Of a DNA stretch of 64,000 nucleotides, positions 22,101-34,447 are shown piece after piece. Location of the stretch: positions 32,335,538-32,399,537 of the forward strand of contig JAQNBH010000009.1 in the NCBI GenBank assembly GCA_028752905.1, read 5' to 3'. The position numbers were made by a program, and so were the translations under genes. Numbering within the stretch: the first letter of the stretch is position 1; every line of letters starts with the position of its first letter. The notes below the pieces were generated by a model. That model made no database searches, had not been told where the DNA came from, and was given only the letters and a program-made list of their open reading frames with translations. This stretch comes from Cladorhizidae sp. MBARI D1340-BT2 (Eukaryota; Porifera; Demospongiae; Poecilosclerida; Cladorhizidae).

Positions 22101-25100
22101 GCTCATTCTTGTCAAAATGGGCATCTTACGTTCCTTTTTAACATTATGAAACTCTTTATACTCTTTAAACGACAGAAAACTGCTTTAGGTAAAAATTTCT
22201 CCTCACTTAACAGATAGAACTCTTTTTTGTCCAATTGGGACGTTTTGAGTGTTTTGAGGGAAACTGTCACAAATAGCTCATTCTTGTTAAAATGGGCACA
22301 TTAGGTTCCTTATGAAAGTCCTTTTTAATCCAATTGGGACGTTTTTTACTGTGTTGGGTTCATTCTTGTAAAAATGGGCACATTAGGTTCCTTTTTAACA
22401 TTATAAAACTCTCCACTCTTCAAAAATAATGACGGATAATTGAATTTGGTTCTCCCATTATTAACTGAAATAAGTTCTTTTTTGTTAAAATTGGGACTTT
22501 ATGGACTGTTTTGAGGAAAAACTGTCTTAAATAGTTCGTTCTTGTCAAAATGGGTAGCTACTTTAGGATCCTTTTTAACATGAAACTTGTTCTACTTTTT
22601 AAATGATAGAAAACAAAAATTGTCCCATTTTTAACCGAAAGAAGCATATTTTTAAGTGTTTTGAGGAAAAACTTGGAAATAGTTCCTAGGTTCATTTTTA
22701 ACATGAAACTTTCCACTCTTTAAATGACGGAAAACTGATTTTGGTAAAACTCCATTATTAACCAAAAGAAGCATTGAGACTTTTTTGACTGAAAAAACTA
22801 GCTCATTCTTGTCAAAATTGGTACATTGGGATCCTTATTAACATTATGAAACTCTTTCTACTCTTTAAATGACAGAAAATAACTTTTGATGAACATTTCT
22901 CTTGATAACAAAAAGAACTCTTTTTTGCTCCAATTTAATTGTTTTGAGGAAAAACTGTGTGAAATAGCCAAATAGGCACTTATGAAACTCTATCAATAAT
23001 AAGAAACTGCTTTTACTGTCATTATTAACCGAAAAACCTCTTTTTGGCTCTGATTGAGAAGTTTTGAGTATTTTGAGAAAAAACTCATTCTTTTCAAAAT
23101 GGGTACCACATTAGGTTCCTTTTTAATAATACGATACTCTACGCTTTCAGTGCAAACTTTTTAACCGAAAGAAGCTATTTTTGGCTCCAATTCGGCTGGT
23201 TTTGAGTGTTTTGAAGGGAAAATGTCTGAAAAGGCTCATTCTTGTTAAAATGGGCGCATTGTGTTCCTTTTTAATTAACATGAAACTCTTTCTACTCTTT
23301 AAATGAAAGAAAACCACTTGTGGTGAACTCTTTTTAACCAAAGAAAGCTCTTTTTTCTCCGTTCTTGACTCATTTGAGAAAAACATGGCTCATTCTAGTT
23401 AAAATTGGTACATTAGGTTGTTTAACATAATGAAACTCTTTCTAATCTTTAAAAGACAAAACTGTGACGAAAGAAACTTTTTTGCTTCAATTGGGACGTG
23501 TTTTGCCAAAAAAATGTCTGAAATAGATCGTTCTTATCAAAATGGGCATATTACGTTCCCCTTTAACATTATGAAACTCTTTATACTCTTCTAACACACA
23601 GAAAACTATATTTGGTAAACAATTCTCCTCTCTTAACAGAACGAACTCTTTTTTGCTCTAATTGGGACGTCTTTGAGTGTTATGAGGAAAATTGTCGGAA
23701 ATAGCTCATTCTTGGCAAAATGGGCACATTAGATTCATTATAAAACTTCAATAACAGAAATAGCTTTTGTTGAAAATTTCTTGCATTTATAACCAAAAGA
23801 AGAACCAATTGGGACGTTTTTGACTGTTTGGAGGGAAAACTGCTCATTCTTGTTCAAATGGTTACATTAGGGTTATAACATGAAAACCTTTCTACTTTTA
23901 AATGACAGAAAACCGCATCGGGTGAAAATTTGATCTAAAAGAAGCTCTTTTTTGCTGCAATTGGGAGGTTTTGGAGTGTTTTGAGGTAAAACACTGAAAT
24001 ATATAGCTCATTCTTGCCAAATCAGCACATTTGGTTCCTTATGAAACTCTATCAATAACATGACTACTCTTTAAATGAAAGAAAAACACTTGTGGTGAAA
24101 ATTTCTCTTTTAGCTCTTTTTCTCTCGAATTGGGACGTTCTTGACTCAGTTGAGAAAAAAATGGCTCATTCTAGTTAAAATTGGCACATTAGATTCCTTT
24201 TTAACATTATGATACTCTTTCTAATCTCTAAAGACAAAACTGTTGGTGAAGAAACACTTTTTTGCTTCAATTGGGACGTGTTTTGAGGAATCTGTCTGAA
24301 ATGGCTCATTCTTGTCAAAATGGGCACATAGGTTCCTTATGAAACTCTTTCAATAAATGGAAAATAGCCCTTGTAGAAAATTTCTGCCATTACTAAATGA
24401 AAGCTGCTCTTTTTTGCTCTAATTGGGATGTTTTTTACTCTTTTGATGAAAAACGATCTTATTCTTTTCATATTAGGTTCCTTTTTAACATTATGAAACC
24501 TTTAAATGGCTTTTGGTGAAAATATCTCCCCCTTTTAACCGAAAGAAGCCCCCTTTTCTCCAATTGAATGGTTCCTTTTTAACATTATGAAACTCTAATC
24601 TTTAAAAGACAAAACTGTGTTGGTCATATATTTTAACCGAAAGAAACACTTTTTTGCTTCAATTGGGGCCAACAAAATGTCTGAAATAGATCATTCTTAT
24701 CAAAATGGGCATATTACGTTCCTCATTAACATTTTGAAACTCTTTATACTCTTCAAACAACAGAAAACTGCTTTTGGTAAAAAAATTCTCCTTTTTTGAA
24801 AGAACTCTTTTTTGCTCTACTGCTTTTGTTGAAAATTTCTGCCATTTTCCAAAAGAACCTTTTTTTTTTGGTTTGAGGGGGAAATGTCTGAAATAGTCAA
24901 AATGGGGATCGTTTTTAATTTTTGAAACTCTTTCTTGTCTTTAAATGACAGAAAACTGCATTGGGTGAAAATTTGTCCCATTCTAACTGCAAGAAGCTCT
25001 TTTTTTGCTGCAATTGAGACATTCTTTTAACTGTGTCGAGGAAAAAATTATCAAAATGAACATTATGAAACTCTGTCCACTAATTAAATGACAGAAAACT

Positions 25101-25780
25101 GCTGTTGGTGAAAATTTCTCCACTTTTTTTACCGTTATTTTTTACTGTAGTTGGGAGGTTTTTTTTTAACTGTTTTGAGGAAAAAACTGTCTGAAATAGC
25201 TCATTCTATCAAAATGGGCACACTAGAAACTTTTTCAATAACAGAAAACTGTTTTGTTGTAAAATTTCGCCATTTTTAACCAAAAAAGCTCCTTTTCTTT
25301 CTAATTGGGACGTTTTAGACTGTTTTGACTGAAAAACTACTCATTCTTGACCATTAGGTTCCTTTTTAACATTACTACTCTTTAAATTACAGAAACTGTT
25401 TTTGATGAAAATATCTCCTGTTTTTAACAGAACTCTTTTTTTGCTCCAATTTGGATGTTTTTGAGTGTTTTGAGGAAAAATTGCTCATTCTTGTCAAAAT
25501 GGGCACATCGGTTTCCTTTTCAATATTAAGACACTGTTTCTACTCTTTAAATGACAGAAAACTGATTTTGTGAGAAATCTCAACTTTTTAGCCCTTTTTT
25601 TGCTCCAATTGAGAAATTTTTTAGCATTTTGAAAACTGTCTCAAATAGCTCATTCTAGTCAAAATGGGAAACTGTTTCTACTTTTTAAACGACAGAAAAG
25701 TGTTTTGATGAGAAATCTGCCCTTTTTTTAACCGAAAGCTCTTTTTTGCTCCAACTGGGACGTTTTTTAGCGTTTTTAGA
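19111..25780 (+). repeat. HOR copy 0, 6670 bp (ancestral-type, without the 753-bp duplication)
   Basis: Homology to later copies begins abruptly at AAAAACAGAAATAGC (19111); upstream sequence differs. The next occurrence of this phase is at 25781. The copy is shorter than its successors by 742 bp because it has one instead of two units of about 755 bp (19448-20205). It also has private variants, such as GGGTACC where copies 1-5 have GGGCACC (23101 against 31770). The monomer consensus is about 180 bp with the conserved words TTATGAAACT, GACAGAAAACTG, CTTTTTAACC, CTCCAATTGGGA, TTTTGAGGAAAAACTGTC and TCATTCTTGTCAAAATGGGC. Confidence 0.93.
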
Positions 25781-26110
25781 AAAAACAGAAATAGCTCATT
25801 CTTGTTAAAATGGGAATATTAGCTTCCTTTTCAACATTATGAAACTGTTTCTACTCTTCAAATGACAGATAAACTGTTTTTGGTGAGAAATCGCCTCTTA
25901 TTTGCTCAATTTGACTGTTTTGAGGAAAACTGGCTCATTCTTGTCACAGGTTCCTCTTTCAATAACAGAAAAATACTTTTGTTGCCATTTTTAACCAAAA
26001 GAAGCTCTCTTTTGCTCCAATTGAGACTTTTTTACTCTTTTTTTTGATAAAAAAACTGTCTTATTCTTTTCATATTAGGTTCCTTTTTAACATTATGAAA
26101 CTCTTTAAAT

Positions 26111-27617
26111 GACAGAAAACTGCTTTTGGTGAAAATGTTTCCCTTTTTAACCTAAAGAAAACTGTTTTCCTCCAATTGGCATGTTTTTTTACTGTGATGA
26201 GAAAAAATGGTCCATTCTTGTCAAAATGGGCCATTAGGTTCCTTTTCAACATTATGAAACTGTTTTTACTTTTTAAACGACAGGAAAGTGCTTTTGATGA
26301 GAAATCTGCCCTTTTTAACTGAAAGGAGCTCTTTTTTGCTCCAACTGGGACGTTTTTTAGCAAAAACTCTCATTCTTGTTATATATAAGGGAGAGATTAG
26401 CTTCCTTTTAAACATGAAACTGTTTCTACTCTGTAAACGACAGAAATTTTTGGCGGGAAATTTCCCATTTTTAAACTGAACTCCCTTTTTTTGTTTTGAG
26501 GAAAAACTGTCTGAAATTGCTCATTCTTGTCAAAATGGGCACATTAGCTTCCTTTTCAACATTATGGGACTGTTTCTACTCCAATGAGAGATAAACTGTT
26601 TTTGGTGATAAATCGCCCCTTTTTAAGCTCTTTTTTGCTCCAATTGTTGGTTTTTGACTGTTTTGAGGAAAACTGGCTCATTCTTGTCAAAATGGGAACA
26701 TTAGGTTCCTCTTTCAATAACAGAAAAATGCTTTTGTTGAACATTCTGCCATTTTTAACCAAAAGAAGTGCTCCAATTGAGACTTTTTTTTACTCTTTTT
26801 GATAAAAAACCCGTCTTATTCTTTTCATATTAGGTTCCTTTTTAACATTATGAAACTTTAAATGACAGAAAACTGCTTTTGGTGAAAATGTTTCCCTTTT
26901 TAACCTAAAGAAAACTGTTTTCCTCCAATTGGCATGTTTTTTACTGTGATGAGAAAAAATGGTCCATTCTTGTCAAAATGGGCCATTAGGTTCCTTTTCA
27001 ACATTATGAAACTGTTTTTACTTTTTAAACGACAGGAAAGTGCTTTTGATGAGAAATCTGCCCTTTTTAACTGAAAGGAGCTCTTTTTTGCTCCAACTGG
27101 GACGTTTTTTAGCAAAAACTCTCATTCTTGTTATATATAAGGGAGAGATTAGCTTCCTTTTAAACATGAAACTGTTTCTACTCTGTAAACGACAGAAATT
27201 TTTGGTGGGAAATTTCCCATTTTTAAACTGAACTCCCTTTTTTTGTTTTGAGGAAAAACTGTCTGAAATTGCTCATTCTTGTCAAAATGGGCACATTAGC
27301 TTCCTTTTCAACATTATGGAACTGTTTCTACTCCAATGAGAGATAAACTGTTTTTGGTGAGAAATCGCCCCTTTTAAGCTCTTTTTTGCTCCAATTGGGT
27401 GGTTTTTGACTGTTTTGAGGAAAACTGGCTCATTCTTGTCAAAATGGGAACATTAGGTTCCTCTTTCAATAACAGAAAAATGCTTTTGTTGAACATTCTG
27501 CCATTTTTAACCAAAAGAAGTGCTCCAATTGAGACTTTTTTTTACTCTTTTTGATAAAAAACCCGTCTTATTCTTTTCATATTAGGTTCCTTTTTAACAT
27601 TATGAAACTCTTTAAAT
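26111..27617 (+). repeat. Nested 753-bp tandem duplication inside the HOR unit
   Basis: The anchor GACAGAAAACTGCTTTTGGT occurs at 26111, 26864 and 27618, delimiting two units. They differ at fixed sites. The first unit has TTGGCGGGAAA, ATGGGACTG and CCAATTGTTGG; the second has TTGGTGGGAAA, ATGGAACTG and CCAATTGGGTGG. The second matches the single unit of copy 0 (19448-20205). The same pair is present at the equivalent places in copies 2-5. Confidence 0.92.
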
Positions 27618-28460
27618 GACAGAAAACTGCTTTTGGTGAAAATGTTTCCCTTTTTAACCTAAAGAAAACTGTTTTCCTCCAATTGGAATGTTTTTTACTG
27701 TGATGAGAAAAAATGGTTCATTCTTGTCAAAATGGGCTCCTTTTTCGCTTTCTTCTCTTTAAATTACAGAAAGCTGCTTTTGGTGAAAATTTCTCCGCTT
27801 TTTAATTGTTTTGATTTTTGTCTGATTCTGGTCAAAATGAGCACATTCTTGTCAAATTGGCACATTAGGTAACATAATGAAACTCTTTAAATGAGCTTTG
27901 GGTGAAAATTTTCCCTTTTTTAACCGAAAGAAGCCCAATTGGAATCTTTTTAACTGTTTTGAGAAAATACCGTCTCATTTTGTCAAAATGGTCACATTAG
28001 GTTCGAAAACTGCTTTAAGTGAAAAAATTTCCTTTTTATAACTGAAAGAAGCTATTTTAGGCTCCAATTGGTCTTTTTTTCTGCATTTGGGACATTTTTT
28101 AGTGTTTTATGGAAAACTCTCTGAAATAGCTCATTCTTGGCACATTAACTTCCTTTTCAACTGTTTCTACTCTTTAAACAACAGAAAACTTCATTTTGTG
28201 AGAAATCTCCACTTTTAACCAGAAAGAAACTCTTTTTGGTATTATTTTGAGTGTTTTGAGGAAAAACGGTCTCAAATTGTTATAAGGGAGAGATTAGCTT
28301 CCTTTTAAACATTATGAAACTGTTTCTCTCTGTAAACGACAGAAAACTGTTTTTTGGTGAGAAATTTTCCATATTTAACCGAGACTCATTTTTGCTCCAG
28401 TTGGGATTTTTTTGTGATTTAAGGAAAAACAGTCACATTCTTGTCAAAATGGGCACATTA

Positions 28461-30970
28461 GCTTCCTTTTAAACATTATGAAGACAGAAAACTAATTTTT
28501 GTGAGAAATCTCCCCTTTTTAACCGAAAAAATCTTTTTGGCAGCAATAGGAGCGGTTTGAGGAAAGACAGAAATAGCTCATTCTTGTTAAAATGGGAATG
28601 TTCGCTTCCTTTTCAACATTATGAAACTGTTTCTACTCTTCAAATGACAGCTAAACTGTTTTGGGTGAGAAATATCCCCTTTTTAACCTCTTTTTTAATC
28701 CAATTGGGACGTTTTTGAGTGTTTTTATGAAAAACAGTCTGAACTAGGTCATTCTTGTCAAAATGGGTACATTTTTTGCTCCAATTGGGATGTTTTTGAC
28801 TGTTTTGAGGGAAACTGTCTGAAATAGGTCATTCTTGTCAAAATGGGCACATAAGGTTCCTTTTGAGACTCAATAAAAGAAAACGGATTTTGTTGAACAT
28901 TCTGCCATTTTTAACCGAAAGAAACTCCAATTGAGACTTTTTTGACACTTTTGATGAAAAACTGTCTTATTGTCATATTATGTTCCTTTTTAACATTATG
29001 AAACTCTTTAAATGACAGAAAACAGCTTTTGGTGCAAATTTCCCCCTTTTTAAACCTAGAGAAAACAGTTTTCCTCCAATTGGAACGTTTTTTTAATTGT
29101 GATGAGAAAAAATGGTTCATTCCTGTCAAAACGGGCACATTAGGTTCCTTTTTAACATTATGAAACTCGTTCTACTCTTTAAATGAAAGAAAACTGCTTT
29201 TGGTGAAAATTTCTCCCCTTTTTAAACTTAATGTTTTCCTCCAATTGGAACGTTTTTTTAATTGTGATGAGAAAAAATGGTTCATTCTTGTCAAAATGGG
29301 TACATTAGGTTCCTTTTTAACATTATGAAACTCGTTCTACTCTTTAAATGACAGAAAACTGCTTCTTTTTTGCTCCAATTGGGATATTTTTAACTGTTTT
29401 GAGAAAATACCGTCTCATTTTGACAAAATTGGCACATTAGGTTCCTTTTAACATGAAGCTCTTTCTACTCTTTTAAATGAGAGAAAAACACTGAGTGAAA
29501 ATGTCTGAAATAGCTCATTCTTGTCAAAATGGGCATCTTACGTTCCTTTTTAACATTATGAAACTCTTTATACTCTTTAAACGACAGAAAACTGCTTTAG
29601 GTAAAAATTTCTCCTCACTTAACAGATAGAACTCTTTTTTGTCCAATTGGGACGTTTTGAGTGTTTTGAGGGAAACTGTCACAAATAGCTCATTCTTGTT
29701 AAAATGGGCACATTAGCTTCCTTTTAAACATTATGAAGACAGAAAACTAATTTTTGTGAGAAATCTCCCCTTTTTAACCGAAAAAATCTTTTTGGCAGCA
29801 ATAGGAGCGGTTTGAGGAAAGACAGAAATAGCTCATTCTTGTTAAAATGGGAATGTTCGCTTCCTTTTCAACATTATGAAACTGTTTCTACTCTTCAAAT
29901 GACAGCTAAACTGTTTTGGGTGAGAAATATCCCCTTTTTAACCTCTTTTTTAATCCAATTGGGACGTTTTTGAGTGTTTTTATGAAAAACAGTCTGAACT
30001 AGGTCATTCTTGTCAAAATGGGTACATTTTTTGCTCCAATTGGGATGTTTTTGACTGTTTTGAGGGAAACTGTCTGAAATAGGTCATTCTTGTCAAAATG
30101 GGCACATAAGGTTCCTTTTGAGACTCAATAAAAGAAAACGGATTTTGTTGAACATTCTGCCATTTTTAACCGAAAGAAACTCCAATTGAGACTTTTTTGA
30201 CACTTTTGATGAAAAACTGTCTTATTGTCATATTATGTTCCTTTTTAACATTATGAAACTCTTTAAATGACAGAAAACAGCTTTTGGTGCAAATTTCCCC
30301 CTTTTTAAACCTAGAGAAAACAGTTTTCCTCCAATTGGAACGTTTTTTTAATTGTGATGAGAAAAAATGGTTCATTCCTGTCAAAACGGGCACATTAGGT
30401 TCCTTTTTAACATTATGAAACTCGTTCTACTCTTTAAATGAAAGAAAACTGCTTTTGGTGAAAATTTCTCCCCTTTTTAAACTTAATGTTTTCCTCCAAT
30501 TGGAACGTTTTTTTAATTGTGATGAGAAAAAATGGTTCATTCTTGTCAAAATGGGTACATTAGGTTCCTTTTTAACATTATGAAACTCGTTCTACTCTTT
30601 AAATGACAGAAAACTGCTTCTTTTTTGCTCCAATTGGGATATTTTTAACTGTTTTGAGAAAATACCGTCTCATTTTGACAAAATTGGCACATTAGGTTCC
30701 TTTTAACATGAAGCTCTTTCTACTCTTTTAAATGAGAGAAAAACACTGAGTGAAAATGTCTGAAATAGCTCATTCTTGTCAAAATGGGCATCTTACGTTC
30801 CTTTTTAACATTATGAAACTCTTTATACTCTTTAAACGACAGAAAACTGCTTTAGGTAAAAATTTCTCCTCACTTAACAGATAGAACTCTTTTTTGTCCA
30901 ATTGGGACGTTTTGAGTGTTTTGAGGGAAACTGTCACAAATAGCTCATTCTTGTTAAAATGGGCACATTA
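28461..30970 (+). repeat. 1255-bp tandem duplication private to HOR copy 1
   Basis: GCTTCCTTTTAAACATTATG at 28461 recurs at 29716, and about 1255 bp follow that I could not distinguish by eye from the first. The new joint (about 29700-29716) fuses the left part of one monomer (TTGTTAAAATGGGCACATTA) to the right part of another, sharing AAAATGGGCACATTAG. That is what unequal exchange between misaligned monomers would leave. Confidence 0.93.
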
Positions 30971-33900
30971 GGTTCCTTATGAAAGTCCTTTTTAATCCAA
31001 TTGGGACGTTTTTTACTGTGTTGGGTTCATTCTTGTAAAAATGGGCACATTAGGTTCCTTTTTAACATTATAAAACTCTCCACTCTTCAAAAATAATGAC
31101 GGATAATTGAATTTGGTTCTCCCATTATTAACTGAAATAAGTTCTTTTTTGTTAAAATTGGGACTTTATGGACTGTTTTGAGGAAAAACTGTCTTAAATA
31201 GTTCGTTCTTGTCAAAATGGGTAGCTACTTTAGGATCCTTTTTAACATGAAACTTGTTCTACTTTTTAAATGATAGAAAACAAAAATTGTCCCATTTTTA
31301 ACCGAAAGAAGCATATTTTTAAGTGTTTTGAGGAAAAACTTGGAAATAGTTCCTAGGTTCATTTTTAACATGAAACTTTCCACTCTTTAAATGACGGAAA
31401 ACTGATTTTGGTAAAACTCCATTATTAACCAAAAGAAGCATTGAGACTTTTTTGACTGAAAAAACTAGCTCATTCTTGTCAAAATTGGTACATTGGGATC
31501 CTTATTAACATTATGAAACTCTTTCTACTCTTTAAATGACAGAAAATAACTTTTGATGAACATTTCTCTTGATAACAAAAAGAACTCTTTTTTGCTCCAA
31601 TTTAATTGTTTTGAGGAAAAACTGTGTGAAATAGCCAAATAGGCACTTATGAAACTCTATCAATAATAAGAAACTGCTTTTACTGTCATTATTAACCGAA
31701 AAACCTCTTTTTGGCTCTGATTGAGAAGTTTTGAGTATTTTGAGAAAAAACTCATTCTTTTCAAAATGGGCACCACATTAGGTTCCTTTTTAATAATACG
31801 ATACTCTACGCTTTCAGTGCAAACTTTTTAACCGAAAGAAGCTATTTTTGGCTCCAATTCGGCTGGTTTTGAGTGTTTTGAAGGGAAAATGTCTGAAAAG
31901 GCTCATTCTTGTTAAAATGGGCGCATTGTGTTCCTTTTTAATTAACATGAAACTCTTTCTACTCTTTAAATGAAAGAAAACCACTTGTGGTGAACTCTTT
32001 TTAACCAAAGAAAGCTCTTTTTTCTCCGTTCTTGACTCATTTGAGAAAAACATGGCTCATTCTAGTTAAAATTGGTACATTAGGTTGTTTAACATAATGA
32101 AACTCTTTCTAATCTTTAAAAGACAAAACTGTGACGAAAGAAACTTTTTTGCTTCAATTGGGACGTGTTTTGCCAAAAAAATGTCTGAAATAGATCGTTC
32201 TTATCAAAATGGGCATATTACGTTCCCCTTTAACATTATGAAACTCTTTATACTCTTCTAACACACAGAAAACTATATTTGGTAAACAATTCTCCTCTCT
32301 TAACAGAACGAACTCTTTTTTGCTCTAATTGGGACGTCTTTGAGTGTTATGAGGAAAATTGTCGGAAATAGCTCATTCTTGGCAAAATGGGCACATTAGA
32401 TTCATTATAAAACTTCAATAACAGAAATAGCTTTTGTTGAAAATTTCTTGCATTTATAACCAAAAGAAGAACCAATTGGGACGTTTTTGACTGTTTGGAG
32501 GGAAAACTGCTCATTCTTGTTCAAATGGTTACATTAGGGTTATAACATGAAAACCTTTCTACTTTTAAATGACAGAAAACCGCATCGGGTGAAAATTTGA
32601 TCTAAAAGAAGCTCTTTTTTGCTGCAATTGGGAGGTTTTGGAGTGTTTTGAGGTAAAACACTGAAATATATAGCTCATTCTTGCCAAATCAGCACATTTG
32701 GTTCCTTATGAAACTCTATCAATAACATGACTACTCTTTAAATGAAAGAAAAACACTTGTGGTGAAAATTTCTCTTTTAGCTCTTTTTCTCTCGAATTGG
32801 GACGTTCTTGACTCAGTTGAGAAAAAAATGGCTCATTCTAGTTAAAATTGGCACATTAGATTCCTTTTTAACATTATGATACTCTTTCTAATCTCTAAAG
32901 ACAAAACTGTTGGTGAAGAAACACTTTTTTGCTTCAATTGGGACGTGTTTTGAGGAATCTGTCTGAAATGGCTCATTCTTGTCAAAATGGGCACATAGGT
33001 TCCTTATGAAACTCTTTCAATAAATGGAAAATAGCCCTTGTAGAAAATTTCTGCCATTACTAAATGAAAGCTGCTCTTTTTTGCTCTAATTGGGATGTTT
33101 TTTACTCTTTTGATGAAAAACGATCTTATTCTTTTCATATTAGGTTCCTTTTTAACATTATGAAACCTTTAAATGGCTTTTGGTGAAAATATCTCCCCCT
33201 TTTAACCGAAAGAAGCCCCCTTTTCTCCAATTGAATGGTTCCTTTTTAACATTATGAAACTCTAATCTTTAAAAGACAAAACTGTGTTGGTCATATATTT
33301 TAACCGAAAGAAACACTTTTTTGCTTCAATTGGGGCCAACAAAATGTCTGAAATAGATCATTCTTATCAAAATGGGCATATTACGTTCCTCATTAACATT
33401 TTGAAACTCTTTATACTCTTCAAACAACAGAAAACTGCTTTTGGTAAAAAAATTCTCCTTTTTTGAAAGAACTCTTTTTTGCTCTACTGCTTTTGTTGAA
33501 AATTTCTGCCATTTTCCAAAAGAACCTTTTTTTTTTGGTTTGAGGGGGAAATGTCTGAAATAGTCAAAATGGGGATCGTTTTTAATTTTTGAAACTCTTT
33601 CTTGTCTTTAAATGACAGAAAACTGCATTGGGTGAAAATTTGTCCCATTCTAACTGCAAGAAGCTCTTTTTTTGCTGCAATTGAGACATTCTTTTAACTG
33701 TGTCGAGGAAAAAATTATCAAAATGAACATTATGAAACTCTGTCCACTAATTAAATGACAGAAAACTGCTGTTGGTGAAAATTTCTCCACTTTTTTTACC
33801 GTTATTTTTTACTGTAGTTGGGAGGTTTTTTTTTAACTGTTTTGAGGAAAAAACTGTCTGAAATAGCTCATTCTATCAAAATGGGCACACTAGAAACTTT

Positions 33901-34447
33901 TTCAATAACAGAAAACTGTTTTGTTGTAAAATTTCGCCATTTTTAACCAAAAAAGCTCCTTTTCTTTCTAATTGGGACGTTTTAGACTGTTTTGACTGAA
34001 AAACTACTCATTCTTGACCATTAGGTTCCTTTTTAACATTACTACTCTTTAAATTACAGAAACTGTTTTTGATGAAAATATCTCCTGTTTTTAACAGAAC
34101 TCTTTTTTTGCTCCAATTTGGATGTTTTTGAGTGTTTTGAGGAAAAATTGCTCATTCTTGTCAAAATGGGCACATCGGTTTCCTTTTCAATATTAAGACA
34201 CTGTTTCTACTCTTTAAATGACAGAAAACTGATTTTGTGAGAAATCTCAACTTTTTAGCCCTTTTTTTGCTCCAATTGAGAAATTTTTTAGCATTTTGAA
34301 AACTGTCTCAAATAGCTCATTCTAGTCAAAATGGGAAACTGTTTCTACTTTTTAAACGACAGAAAAGTGTTTTGATGAGAAATCTGCCCTTTTTTTAACC
34401 GAAAGCTCTTTTTTGCTCCAACTGGGACGTTTTTTAGCGTTTTTAGA

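Larger units (their letters stand above)
25781..34447 (+). repeat. HOR copy 1, 8667 bp (7412 plus a 1255-bp duplication)
   Basis: Carries both units of the 753-bp duplication (26111-26863 and 26864-27617). It uniquely carries a tandem 1255-bp duplication (28461-29715 and 29716-30970). Otherwise it is nearly identical by eye to copies 2-5 over its length. Confidence 0.95.

Noticed and set aside
28461..30970. The 1255-bp doubling as a second, distinct HOR family
   Set aside because: It occurs once, is flanked by ordinary HOR sequence in phase, and its joint is explained by a single misaligned exchange.
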